Shown here: positions 42,581-50,968 of the stretch, piece after piece
Position numbering within the stretch: position 1 is the stretch's first letter
Layout: each line of letters begins with the position of its first letter
Assembly: GCA_021323855.1 (NCBI GenBank)
Contig: JAJPKE010000013.1
Location: 92,396 to 156,395 of the forward strand
DNA: 64,000 bases
Direction of reading: 5' to 3'
From: Chloroflexota bacterium
GTDB taxonomy: Bacteria > Chloroflexota > Ktedonobacteria > Ktedonobacterales > JADMIN01
Made by a program: the position numbers and the translations under genes
Notes under the pieces: generated by a model
What the model was told of the DNA's origin: nothing
The model's database searches: none
Seen by the model: only the letters and a program-made list of their open reading frames with translations

Positions 42581-43924
42581 CTACCGGGCAGCGGGAACGC
42601 GCTCGTCAGCATGGTTGTAGGTGATGAGGCGCGCGCCGCGCTGGAAGGTGAAGTAGGACCATGCCCACTGGAACATCACCAGCACGCGGTTGCGGAAGCC
42701 GATCAGGAAGAAGATGTGGACGAGCAGCCATGTCACCCAGGCGATGAAACCGCTGAGTTGCAGGTTGCGTATCACCGCGATGGCAAAGGAGCGGCCAACC
42801 GTTGCCAGCGAACCTTTGTCGAAGTAGACGAATGGGCCGGGGGCTGGCTTGCCAGTGACGCGCGCGCGAATGACCTTGCCCGCGTAGGTGCCCTCTTGCA
42901 TGGCGGCGGGCGCAACGCCAGGAACCGGCTTCTCGTGGCTCTTGACGCTGGCGGTATCGCCGATAACGAAGATGTTGGGGTGGTCTGGCACGGTGAGATT
43001 AGGCAACACCAGCACCCGCCCGGCGGGATCTGTCTCCGCGCCGATCCACTCGCCCGCCGGAGACGCCTTCACGCCCGCCGCCCAGATGATCGTCTTTGCT
43101 GGCAATCGCTCACCATTGATGAGCGCTCCATCGGCGTCCACCGACTCCACCCGCGCATTCAGCCGCACGTCAACGCCCAGCCTGCGCAACTTGCCTTTGG
43201 CTTTCTCAGCAAGCGATTGCGGAAAGGCGGCGAGGATATGCGGCGCCGCCTCCACCAGCAGGATGCGCGCGGAGGCTGGGCTGATATGGCGGAAGTCTTT
43301 GACGAGAGCGTTGCGCGCGACCTCAGCGATGGCGCCTGCCATCTCCACGCCGGTCGGGCCGCCACCGACGACCACGAACGTCAGCAGCGCCTTCGCCTTT
43401 TCGGGGTCGCGCTCCATCTCGGCTTCGGCTGCCTCGAAGGCGAGCAGCACTTTGCGGCGAATGGCGATGGCGTCTTCGATGGTTTTGAGGCCAGGCGCAT
43501 ATTCGGCCCAGTCATCGTGGCCGAAGTAGCTGCCCTCGGCGCCGGTCGCCAGGATCAGATAATCATAGGGGAAGGTGCGGTCATACGAGCCGGCCAGATC
43601 ATGGGTATAGACCTGCTGCCGCCCGGTATCTATATGTGTGACCTCCGCCAGCACAACCTCTGTATTCTTCTGGCGGCGCACGATGCCACGAATCGGGCCG
43701 CTGATGTCGGCGGGGGAAAGCGCGGCGGTCGCCACCTGATAGAGCAGCGGCTGGAAAACATGATGGTTCGAGCGATCAATGATGGTCACATGGACCGGCG
43801 CATGGCGGAGCGCATGCGCGGCGCGCAATCCACCGAAGCCGCCGCCGACGATGACAACTTCTGGGACGTGCTGAGGAGTGGTTTGCGTAGCTTGATCTGT
43901 GGGGTGGTCTATCATGGCTGGCAT
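42581..43924 (-). CDS. ndh: Type II NADH dehydrogenase (NDH-2)
   Basis: Single-subunit, non-pumping NADH:quinone oxidoreductase, about 447 aa. FAD motif EVVIVGGGFGGLRAAHAL; NADH motif FVVVGGGPTGVEMAGAIAEV; third flavin motif NIFVIGDTASVKS; quinone-site AAMQEGTYAGKVI. A C-terminal hydrophobic segment (FIAWVTWLLVHIFFLIGF) anchors it to the membrane, as in membrane-bound members. The ATG at 43924 has GGAGG 5 bases upstream; an ATG at 43936 overlaps that site and is less likely. Confidence 0.93.
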   Translation of the reverse strand: MPAMIDHPTDQATQTTPQHVPEVVIVGGGFGGLRAAHALRHAPVHVTIIDRSNHHVFQPLLYQVATAALSPADISGPIRGIVRRQKNTEVVLAEVTHIDTGRQQVYTHDLAGSYDRTFPYDYLILATGAEGSYFGHDDWAEYAPGLKTIEDAIAIRRKVLLAFEAAEAEMERDPEKAKALLTFVVVGGGPTGVEMAGAIAEVARNALVKDFRHISPASARILLVEAAPHILAAFPQSLAEKAKGKLRRLGVDVRLNARVESVDADGALINGERLPAKTIIWAAGVKASPAGEWIGAETDPAGRVLVLPNLTVPDHPNIFVIGDTASVKSHEKPVPGVAPAAMQEGTYAGKVIRARVTGKPAPGPFVYFDKGSLATVGRSFAIAVIRNLQLSGFIAWVTWLLVHIFFLIGFRNRVLVMFQWAWSYFTFQRGARLITYNHADERVPAAR

Positions 43925-44065
43925 ATGTGCCTCCATTTCTTCGCCGCATCTGGTATGGCATCCAACATTGATGCCATCACTTCTCTATGGCGGACACTAC
44001 ACCAGTGCAATCGTTCCTCATCAGATTGTAGTCCGCGCAGGGAATATTCGCACGTCAGGCCTTTG

Positions 44066-44115
44066 ACCTCACCCCGCCCTGCGGGCACCCCTGTCCCTGC
44101 GAGGAGAAGGGACAG
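44066..44115. repeat. C/T-rich inverted repeat, copy 5
   Basis: ACCTCACCCCGCCCTGCGGG then CTGTCCCTGCGAGGAGAAGGGACAG, a longer and diverged member. Lies between the dehydrogenase pair and the NDH-2 gene. Confidence 0.6.
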
Positions 44116-44176
44116 TACGCCGAACTGGATGCCTAAGTGCAAACGTTGCTACTCGCCACGACGCGCCGCATACAGT

Positions 44177-44211
44177 CGCCTCTCCTATGGGAGAGAGAGT
44201 TGGGGGTGAGG
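44177..44211. repeat. C/T-rich repeat overlapping a stop codon, copy 6
   Basis: GCCTCTCCTATGGGAGAGAG then TTGGGGGTGAGG. It overlaps the last nine codons of the minus-strand dehydrogenase gene, so that protein's end (KPHPQLSLP) is repeat-encoded. Confidence 0.6.
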
Positions 44212-45246
44212 TTTGTCGCTAATCGTGAAATAGACCTTGCGCGCCTGGCGTGAGGTGAAGAGCGCGACGCCTTCGGAGAAGCGTTCCAGCGGCAGGCGGT
44301 GCGAGATCAGTCCGGCGACGTGTACGCGCTGGGAGGCGATCAGGTCGAGCGCCAGCCGCAGGTCTTCCGGCGAGGAGGAATAGGTAGCTGTCACGGTCAG
44401 TTCGTGATGATAGAGCTGGTTGAGGTCGAGCGTGGCAAGCGCATCCGGCGCGCTGGCGAAGACGTTGACCAGGCCACCAGGTCGCATGATATCCAGCGCA
44501 GAGGCGAACGCCCGCGCGCCGCCGCCGGTGAGCAGCGCCACATCCGCGCCGCGCCCCTCCGTCTCCGCGCGTACCCGTTCTGCAAGCGCTGGCGTGTCGG
44601 CTGGCAGCGCGGCGATGCCGTACTCCGCCGCCAGCGTGAGCCGTTCCAGCAGCAGATCGAGGCCGATAACGTGTGCGCCATAGGCCTGCGCCGTCTGCGC
44701 CATCAGCAGGCCAATCGCGCCCAGGCCGTAGACCACCGCCAGATCGCCCGGCTGTAGCTGCGAGCGCCGCACCGCGCGCACAACGCAGGCCAGCGGCTCG
44801 GTGAACGACCCATCCTCATCGCTCATCGCATCGGGCAGCGGCAGCGTGGCGTGCTGGACGTTGGCGGCGGGGACGCGGATGTACTCAGCGAAGCCGGAGG
44901 GCGCGATATTCGAGGACTTGAAGGCGGCGCACATCGAAGGGTTGCCGTGACTGCAATAGTGGCATACGCCGCAGGGCACGTGATGCGCCACGACGACGCG
45001 CTGCCCGTCCTGAAGATGCGAGATATGCGCACCAACACGAACGATCACGCCGGTCAGTTCATGGCCCAGCGTCACCGGCGGCTCCGCGCGCTGTTGCATC
45101 TTGAGCGTGTCGCTGCCGCAGAGACCGCAACCCGTCACCCGCAGGAGCAATTCGTCGGCGCCGATCTCCGGCACCGGAACGTCCTCCAGGCAGATGTCAT
45201 CGTAGCGATGATAGATGATCGCGCGCATCGTCGCTGGAATCGTCAT
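44185..45246 (-). CDS. Zinc MDR dehydrogenase (sorbitol/threonine DH type)
   Basis: About 353 aa, COG1063 medium-chain dehydrogenase. Catalytic zinc Cys in GCGLCGSDTLKMQQ, LGHELTGVIV, structural zinc cysteines in PCGVCHYCSHGNPSMC, and NAD motif VVYGLGAIGLLMAQTAQ ending in an Asp (VIGLDLLLERL), indicating NAD rather than NADP. Substrate unknown, probably a polyol or sugar derivative. It overlaps the upstream paralogue by 4 bases (ATGA). The last residues are encoded by a dispersed repeat. Confidence 0.85.
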   Translation of the reverse strand: MTIPATMRAIIYHRYDDICLEDVPVPEIGADELLLRVTGCGLCGSDTLKMQQRAEPPVTLGHELTGVIVRVGAHISHLQDGQRVVVAHHVPCGVCHYCSHGNPSMCAAFKSSNIAPSGFAEYIRVPAANVQHATLPLPDAMSDEDGSFTEPLACVVRAVRRSQLQPGDLAVVYGLGAIGLLMAQTAQAYGAHVIGLDLLLERLTLAAEYGIAALPADTPALAERVRAETEGRGADVALLTGGGARAFASALDIMRPGGLVNVFASAPDALATLDLNQLYHHELTVTATYSSSPEDLRLALDLIASQRVHVAGLISHRLPLERFSEGVALFTSRQARKVYFTISDKPHPQLSLP

Positions 45247-46343
45247 ACGCCGCTCGCTTTCGTTGTCGGCAGGATGTGGGGTGCGAACGGCGGCGGTTCG
45301 GCTTCGGGCGGGATGATGGCGTATTTGATGCCCTGGCTGCTGCCGATCAGTTCGAGCGCGGCGATGGTCTCAGCAAGCGGCATGCTCCCGCTGATGTAGT
45401 CCTGCGCGCGGATGACGCCGTTGCAGAGCAGATCGAAGGCGATTTGCACATGTCTGGGCGTGTGGTGGTAGACGCCCATGATGGTGAGTTCGCCGTAGTG
45501 CAGCAGCGTGGCGTCCAGCGGCACAGTACTGCCGGAGGGCATGCCGCCGAAGAGCAGCACGGTGCCCGCTCTGCGCGCCATACGCAATGTCTGCTCCCAG
45601 ACGCCAGGCTTGCCAACGGCCTCGATGGCGATATCGGCGCCGCGTCCCTCCGGGGTGAGCGCGCGGGCGGCGGCCACCTGATCGTCTGCCGTGGCAAAGC
45701 TGGCGGCATCCAGGACGGCGCAGGCGCCGAAGCGACGCGCGGCGGCCAGCCGTTCCGCACCCTTGCCGCAGGCGATGACCCGCGCGCCACGCAGCGCCGC
45801 GAGATTGACGAACATCAGGCCAATGGGACCGCAGCCGCTGACAACGACGGTATCGCCAAGCGCGAGCGGCAGCGCATCCAGCCCATGCACAGCACAGGCC
45901 AGTGGTTCCAGCAGCGCAGCCTCAGCAAAGCTGAGGTGATCGGGCAGCAGATAGGTGTTCTTCTCGACGATGCGCGCGGGAATGATGATAGATTCGGCAT
46001 AGGCGCCGTTGAGCAGTTCCAGCCGTTCACAGAGGCTCTCGCGGTGGATGTGGCAGTAATAGCAGGAGCCGCAGGGCGCGCTGTTGACGGCGACGACACG
46101 CTGCCCCGGCGCGAAACGTTCGACGCCCGCGCCAACCTCAACGACGGTGCCGGCGAACTCATGGCCGAAGGGGCTGGGTAGCGTCTTGAAGAGGGTCGGG
46201 TGGCCGCGCCGGTAGGCTTTGAGGTCGGTGCCACAGGTGAGCGCCGCGCCAATCTTCACCAGCAGTTCGCCGGGTCCGGGGCGCGGCATGGGGATGTCTT
46301 CGATACGCGCCTCGCCCGGCTGATAGAACATGACGGCTTTCAT
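45243..46343 (-). CDS. Zinc MDR dehydrogenase (sorbitol DH type)
   Basis: About 366 aa. Motifs: ALTCGTDLKAYRRGHP, PFGHEFAGTVVEVG, structural-zinc APCGSCYYCHIHRESLC, LLEPLACAVHGLDA, and Rossmann VVVSGCGPIGLMFVNLAAL. Cys-Gly in GCGPIG is common in sorbitol/threonine-type members. Only about a third or less of positions match its downstream neighbour by eye, so the two are not a recent duplication and may act on successive substrates. First gene of the two-gene operon; AGGAG lies 11 bases before the ATG. Confidence 0.85.
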   Translation of the reverse strand: MKAVMFYQPGEARIEDIPMPRPGPGELLVKIGAALTCGTDLKAYRRGHPTLFKTLPSPFGHEFAGTVVEVGAGVERFAPGQRVVAVNSAPCGSCYYCHIHRESLCERLELLNGAYAESIIIPARIVEKNTYLLPDHLSFAEAALLEPLACAVHGLDALPLALGDTVVVSGCGPIGLMFVNLAALRGARVIACGKGAERLAAARRFGACAVLDAASFATADDQVAAARALTPEGRGADIAIEAVGKPGVWEQTLRMARRAGTVLLFGGMPSGSTVPLDATLLHYGELTIMGVYHHTPRHVQIAFDLLCNGVIRAQDYISGSMPLAETIAALELIGSSQGIKYAIIPPEAEPPPFAPHILPTTKASGV

Positions 46344-46480
46344 TGTTGGTTGGCGCTCCTACAGTATTCCTGATACCTCGTTATACCGCATTTTCCCGTA
46401 CATCATTGCGCGCCACTGCATTTTATGCTCGCCATGCCCGGCTCAGCGTGCGATGCAAGGGTTGACCAGCAAGTTAATAG

Positions 46481-46486
46481 TATAAT
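46481..46486 (+). promoter_or_regulatory. Candidate -10 (TATAAT) upstream of the small membrane protein gene
   Basis: A perfect TATAAT, 67 bases before the GTG at 46553. A TTGACC stands 13 bases upstream, too close for standard spacing. Confidence 0.35.
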
Positions 46487-46552
46487 AACGCCAGGATAGA
46501 GCGGCGAGAGCTTTGAGGTTCATTCAAGGCAGGTAGAAAGAGGGCTTCTTCA

Positions 46553-46852
46553 GTGGCACGTAGGACCGTTATTACCTTTGCAGCTACTGCATCGGCACTT
46601 TTCCTCTATTTGCTCGTGTTCCTTCCCGCTGGGCAACGCGGGCTAGAGGGATTGATTACTCTCATTGCGCTGATCTTCTGCCTTGCGATCAGTGTGCCGC
46701 TTTGGATAAGCGCGCTATTGCGGGCGGCACGGGCGAGCCAGTGGCTCTGGTTCGTGGCACTGCTGGTGCTTGCGCCACTCGCCCCCTTCACGACGCTCAT
46801 CTATGGCATCGTCGGCCCGTATCCATCTGAGCGCCTGATGCTGCGGCGCTGA
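46553..46852 (+). CDS. Small membrane protein, three helices
   Basis: About 99 aa with a GTG start; AAAGAGGG lies about 10 bases upstream. Three hydrophobic segments: FAATASALFLYLLVFLPAG, GLITLIALIFCLAISVPLWI and WLWFVALLVLAPLAPFTTLI. It resembles small transmembrane proteins without known function. Confidence 0.55.
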   Translation: MARRTVITFAATASALFLYLLVFLPAGQRGLEGLITLIALIFCLAISVPLWISALLRAARASQWLWFVALLVLAPLAPFTTLIYGIVGPYPSERLMLRR

Positions 46853-46889
46853 TATAGCATATCTTTTGTTCGGTGATAGGGTGCGATGG

Positions 46890-47411
46890 CTATGGCTGTG
46901 AGGCATCCAGAATGAGGACCGTCAGGCTAGCAGCATCAGATGAGGCTTGTAACTGATATGATCCTGCTGGCAATTGTTCCGGCACGATGATAGTTGTAGC
47001 AACATCCTGATTTGGGTCGCCACAAGTATGCTCTATGGTATCTATGAGATGACCATTACTATTGAATAGCTGTATGGAAAGTGATGGATTGCTGCCAGCA
47101 AATACCTGAAATGGATTGCAAGATGCGACCATATCAAAAGGCCCGTTGCTGGTGAAGGTAATAGTGTTACAACTATCACAAGAGACATTTGTGACTAACA
47201 TGTAGGTCGCCAGAACATGCGGCTCTCGCAAGGTCAGATCAGGTGTTGCAGTGGGAACGATCTTGGTTGGCGAGGCCGTTGGTGTGATGTGAACTGCGGC
47301 TGAGGTGGCATTGATGGCGCTAATACGCCCGCCCAAGAACACTGCTACCAGCAGGACAAATGCGGCGATGATAGCTACCGCGAATTTGGCATTTTGGCGA
47401 AACCAGGTCAT
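46890..47411 (-). CDS. Membrane-anchored extracytoplasmic protein, paralogue A
   Basis: About 173 aa. One N-terminal membrane anchor (FAVAIIAAFVLLVAVFLGG), a Thr/Pro-rich linker (HITPTASPTKIVPTATP), and a small beta-rich domain with CDSCNTITFTSNGPFDMVASC and GSYQLQASSDAASLTVLILD. The start at 47411 is chosen because it aligns with the paralogue start (M..FRQNAK against MSSARHNAK); an ATG at 47432 is possible. Function unknown. Confidence 0.65.
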   Translation of the reverse strand: MTWFRQNAKFAVAIIAAFVLLVAVFLGGRISAINATSAAVHITPTASPTKIVPTATPDLTLREPHVLATYMLVTNVSCDSCNTITFTSNGPFDMVASCNPFQVFAGSNPSLSIQLFNSNGHLIDTIEHTCGDPNQDVATTIIVPEQLPAGSYQLQASSDAASLTVLILDASQP

Positions 47412-47585
47412 CGTTTTATCTGCCTCTCGCATATCATGTTGCTGACTGTTGCCGGAGCTTGTGTCCTGCGCAAACTATGCCACGATTCGGTCTCTCCAAA
47501 AGAACAACAGAAATAGTGATACACCCCCAAAGATAGAGGTGAGCAAACCACCGCTCATATTCGTGTCGCCCATTCTCGTTTTCAT

Positions 47586-48089
47586 TCATTGCGCGGAGGC
47601 ATCAAGGACGATCAGCGAAAGCGGAATCACCTGGTCTATCATGTTTAGCTGCACCTGATAGTTTCCTGCCGGTAGGTTCTCCGGCACTGCTAACCAATCA
47701 TTGCAGGCATGTACAATATCATCGAGGACATGGCCGCTGCTGTTGAGAACTTTCAATTCGATACGCACTCCGACGACGACCGAGTTGTCGCATGCTGCCA
47801 TGAGAATGAACGGGCTATTCGAGGTGAAGGAAATGGTGTCGCAGGTTGGACAGTCCGCCATATACATATCGTTGGTCAGTTGAGCATAGGAGACGGTGAA
47901 CGCTTTCAGGATGCGCGGCGTCTGCAATGCTGGCGTGGGCGTCGGGATGATACGAGTCGGCGTGGCGCGGGCGATTGGCACGGCGGTGTTGGCTGCGCTC
48001 CCCCGTCCGCCGAAGAACACGGCAGCAAGCACTATCAACCCAAGAACGACGATGAGCGCAATTTTCGCGTTGTGGCGAGCTGATGACAT
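47586..48089 (-). CDS. Membrane-anchored extracytoplasmic protein, paralogue B
   Basis: About 167 aa. Same architecture as the neighbour: anchor ALIVVLGLIVLAAVFFGG, linker ARATPTRIIPTPTP, then DCPTCDTISFTSNSPFILMA with the CxxC pair, and GNYQVQLNMIDQVIPLSLIV close to the end. The two genes lie in tandem, 174 bases apart, and share both final residues (LDAS). A run of six G lies 7 bases before the ATG at 48089. Function unknown. Confidence 0.65.
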   Translation of the reverse strand: MSSARHNAKIALIVVLGLIVLAAVFFGGRGSAANTAVPIARATPTRIIPTPTPALQTPRILKAFTVSYAQLTNDMYMADCPTCDTISFTSNSPFILMAACDNSVVVGVRIELKVLNSSGHVLDDIVHACNDWLAVPENLPAGNYQVQLNMIDQVIPLSLIVLDASAQ

Positions 48090-48317
48090 AGCGTTCCCCC
48101 CAAACACCTGCAACGTATTCGCAATACACGGAAAATACAGCAACAAGAGGACGCAGCGGAAAAGAATGGGCTGATACGCCGAAAACTCGTAGCCCATAGC
48201 CCGCAGTCTGTTTCAATCAGCCAGCACCAAGCGGCATGAGAGAAACGGGCGATGATGGGCGTATATATTCAGCATGACACATAAGTTGAAACTGGTGGTG
48301 AGTGGAGGATTCTCCTA

Positions 48318-48971
48318 ATGCGCGCAGTGCTACGCCCGTTTGCGTTTGCCCTCGGCGGCGCGGTTCCCATCGCCGTGCTGCTCTCGCTGATTCTCTTTCA
48401 GCAGCCAGCAAGCGTGATAGGGTATGTCATCCGGGCGGCGGGCGTGGGTGTCGTCTGCTGGCTGGGTGTGCTGCTGGGCAATGGACTCTGGCGGCGCAGA
48501 CAGGGGCGCAATCTATCTGACCGGAAGCAATTGCTCTTTATCGCGGTGGCGCTGCTGGTGTATGCGCTGCTGGGCGCAGTGGATGTGCGCGTTGGCGTGG
48601 GGTATATCACGTTGAACCTCGTGACGCCGGCTATCGCGGGCGCGGCGCTGTTGCATGGTCTCGCGGTCGGCTTCAATGAGCGGCCCAGTGCGGCGATGGG
48701 CGCGGCTACCGGCATCTGGCACAACGTGTTGCTCGCGGCCTTCTTTGGTGTGGGCGCTGGCATTGTCTTCTTCACATCCCCTCCGCCAACGTGTCCGCAG
48801 GGAGGCCGTTGCTTCCACATCTCACCCACGCTCTCGTTCGCCATCGGCTTTTTGGTGATCCTGGCGGTTGGCTTCGCCGTCGGCCTCGCCATGTCCGGCG
48901 CGACGGGCATCGGGCTATTGCTCTGCCCAATGAAGCGCTATCACCCGGAATACAGCGGCGCTGAAGCGTAA
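48318..48971 (+). CDS. Polytopic membrane protein, unknown
   Basis: About 217 aa, with perhaps six hydrophobic segments (PFAFALGGAVPIAVLLSLIL, VIGYVIRAAGVGVVCWLGVL, LLFIAVALLVYALLGAVDV and two or three more). A loop rich in Pro/Cys (PPPTCPQGGRCFHISP) separates the last segments, and its two Cys could pair. GGAGG lies about 10 bases before the ATG. No family recognised. Confidence 0.6.
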   Translation: MRAVLRPFAFALGGAVPIAVLLSLILFQQPASVIGYVIRAAGVGVVCWLGVLLGNGLWRRRQGRNLSDRKQLLFIAVALLVYALLGAVDVRVGVGYITLNLVTPAIAGAALLHGLAVGFNERPSAAMGAATGIWHNVLLAAFFGVGAGIVFFTSPPPTCPQGGRCFHISPTLSFAIGFLVILAVGFAVGLAMSGATGIGLLLCPMKRYHPEYSGAEA

Positions 48972-49015
48972 GTCAATACTGCTCACTGTAGATTCATCGC
49001 CCCACGCCCGCTACG

Positions 49016-49034
49016 TGCTATAATTGTTGCAACA
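49016..49034 (+). promoter_or_regulatory. Extended -10 promoter with adjacent palindrome
   Basis: TGC then perfect TATAAT (49019-49024) gives an extended -10; a 10-base palindrome TGTTGCAACA (49025-49034) follows directly at the expected start of transcription and could be an operator. It drives the DinD-SMC region. Confidence 0.5.
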
Positions 49035-49076
49035 TGGCGTATAGCATATTCGACGTATGGCGAAAAAGGCACTGAC

Positions 49077-49619
49077 ATGGCGGACGACGAAAACACAATG
49101 GACGATTCTAACAGGCACACCTCACCTTTCGAGCGCATCAAGCACAGCGACGACGATGGTGAGTTTTGGTCGGCGCGCGAACTGGCGAAAGTGCTGGAGT
49201 ATGCTTCATGGCAGAAGTTTTGCAACGTTGTCGAAAAGGCAGAAATTGCCTGTGAGAACAGCGGATTCGAAGTTTCTGATCACTTTAACCGCGCGGATAA
49301 AGTTACGCCCAAGGGCAAGCACGGGAAATACACGATCAGTGATTACCACCTCTCACGTTATGCCTGTTACCTCATTGTGCAGAATGCTGATCCGTCAAAG
49401 CGTGTCGTTGCGCTTGGGCAAGCGTACTTTGCTATTCAGACGCGCCGCCAGGAACTTGCGCAGGAGCTTGCAGACAAGACCGAAGATCAGCAACGCCTCA
49501 TTCTGCGCGACCAGGTAGCAGAGGCAAATGGGCATCTCGCGGAAGTTGCCAGCGCAGCAGGTGTGATTACCCAGCGCGACTTCGCACTATTTCAGGATCA
49601 CGGCTATCGTGGCTTATAA
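49077..49619 (+). pseudogene. DinD-like protein, N-terminal part (in-frame stop)
   Basis: About 180 codons before TAA at 49617-49619. The sequence is that of DNA-damage-inducible protein D / BRO-N-type antirepressor relatives: FERIKHSDDDGEFWSARELA, KVLEYASWQKFCNVVEKAEI, DHFNRADKVTPKGKHGKYTI, YHLSRYACYLIVQNADPSKR and VITQRDFALFQDHGYRGL. Homologues continue '..GLY', so TAA stands where Tyr is expected. The same frame stays open through 49985 and encodes the rest. In E. coli DinD is SOS-induced and inhibits RecA filaments. Confidence 0.75.
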
Positions 49620-49655
49620 AATGAAACCGCACGCCAGATTGCCAGCCGCAAGGGA

Positions 49656-49985
49656 TTGAAGCCCGGAGAGCATATCCTCGACCGTATGGGGCCGGAGGAG
49701 ACCATTGATAATCTCTTTCGTATCGTGCAGGCCGAAGCGATGATTAAACGCGAAGGCATCACCGCAAAAGAGGCGGCGAACGCAGCGCACTATAAGGTGG
49801 GACGCGCTGTACGCGAGACCATCATCAGCCTGGGTGGCACGCCGCCGGAAGAGTTGCCAACGCCGGAGAAGCCTATCCAGCGGATCAGGCGCGAAGAGGC
49901 GCGGCGGCGCAAGATCGAGGAAGAAGACCGACTTGGATTGTTCGGCCCGCTGCTGCTGGCCGATGACAGTAGCGATGATGAATAG
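49656..49985 (+). pseudogene. DinD-like protein, C-terminal part
   Basis: In phase with the upstream part; the codons just before this ATG already read NETARQIASRKGL, as DinD does. The rest reads KPGEHILDRMGPEETIDNLF, EGITAKEAANAAHYKVGRAV and GTPPEELPTPEKPI, all typical of the DinD C-terminal half, then an acidic tail. If the TAA were a Tyr codon the whole protein would have about 302 residues, close to family length. A restart at this ATG lacks a clear ribosome-binding site. Confidence 0.72.
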
Positions 49986-50126
49986 GAGTAGCCAACAGCC
50001 ATAGGTTCCCATAGCCATGCACGGCACAATGCGCCTGTGATACGCTAGGCGTACTGCATTGGCAGGTCGGCGGATGCCGCATGAATTGCGTACTGGCATC
50101 GCGTCACGTGGCTGGAGAGGTCCCCT

Positions 50127-50966
50127 ATGGCGACATATACAGGACAGCGCGAGCAAGAGCTTGCCCGGCGGGTGCGGCGTATGCTTATCGAGCAGAGCGC
50201 GCTGATGCAAGATGAAGCGCCCGACGAGTTCACCTGGCTCAGCAAGCATTTCCCCGAAGAACAACGCTTCTTTGAGGATGAACTGGGCGCACACCTGGAG
50301 CTACGCCTGGGGCGCTGGGCGCGCGCCTACTGGCCCTCGCCGCCACGCCAGCGCGAGTTCTGTATCTCCGATATCTTCGAGTTGACCGCGCGCAAACAGA
50401 CCGCCTATGCCTGCCTGATACGCGCCTATCGCAGCGTGCGTCTGCTGGAATCCGGCGAGTCCGCCAGCACCTTCCGCTTCTCTGAGCTATTTCGCTATGT
50501 CGCCGAGGAGGGGCAGCGCCAGTCGCCGTGGCTCAGCTTTGACGAGGGCGTGGTCAATGAGGCGCTGGCGACGCGCGGCGAGGCTGACGCAGAGGATGAG
50601 GAAGAGCTAGCCGAGACAACCACGACGGGCCGCTCGCGCAAGCGCACGAACAGCAGCGCCAACGGGACCGCCCGCAAGACTACCACGGCCTCCGCTGCGC
50701 CACGGCTGGGCGCGGCGCAGCGCGTGCGTGCTAACCAGCGCGCCTTCTATCAGGCGTTCGCTGCCTTCGAGCGGTATCGCCTGTTGCGGCGCATCGGCGC
50801 GGATGACCGCCAGCGCCCGGACGAACGCTATAAGCTGGATGAACGCGACTACAGCGGCATCTACGAATTCACCGACCTGATTGATCGTTTCCTGCCGCCG
50901 GCTGGCCTGGTCCTCTACGACGACCTCGACCCCGAACGCGCCGATGGCTCTAAAGGAGGCGAATGA
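50127..50966 (+). CDS. Probable SMC partner protein (MksE/JetB-like)
   Basis: About 279 aa. Two globular helical regions (about 10-130 and 205-270) are separated by an Ala/Thr/Ser-rich basic linker (TTTGRSRKRTNSSANGTARK). The first has WLSKHFPEEQRFFEDELGAH and RQREFCISDIFELTARKQTA; the second AFAAFERYRLLRRIGADDRQ followed by KLDERDYSGIYEFTDLIDRF, which could be a winged-helix module. It has no family I can name with certainty. The stop overlaps the SMC gene region (ATGA at 50963) and both are on one strand, which makes it the probable kleisin- or wHTH-type partner of that SMC protein. Confidence 0.6.
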   Translation: MATYTGQREQELARRVRRMLIEQSALMQDEAPDEFTWLSKHFPEEQRFFEDELGAHLELRLGRWARAYWPSPPRQREFCISDIFELTARKQTAYACLIRAYRSVRLLESGESASTFRFSELFRYVAEEGQRQSPWLSFDEGVVNEALATRGEADAEDEEELAETTTTGRSRKRTNSSANGTARKTTTASAAPRLGAAQRVRANQRAFYQAFAAFERYRLLRRIGADDRQRPDERYKLDERDYSGIYEFTDLIDRFLPPAGLVLYDDLDPERADGSKGGE

Positions 50967-50968
50967 GC

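Noticed and set aside
42611..44209. 532-residue plus-strand open frame
   Set aside because: Antisense over the NDH-2 gene, whose motifs are unmistakable; composition typical of a shadow frame.
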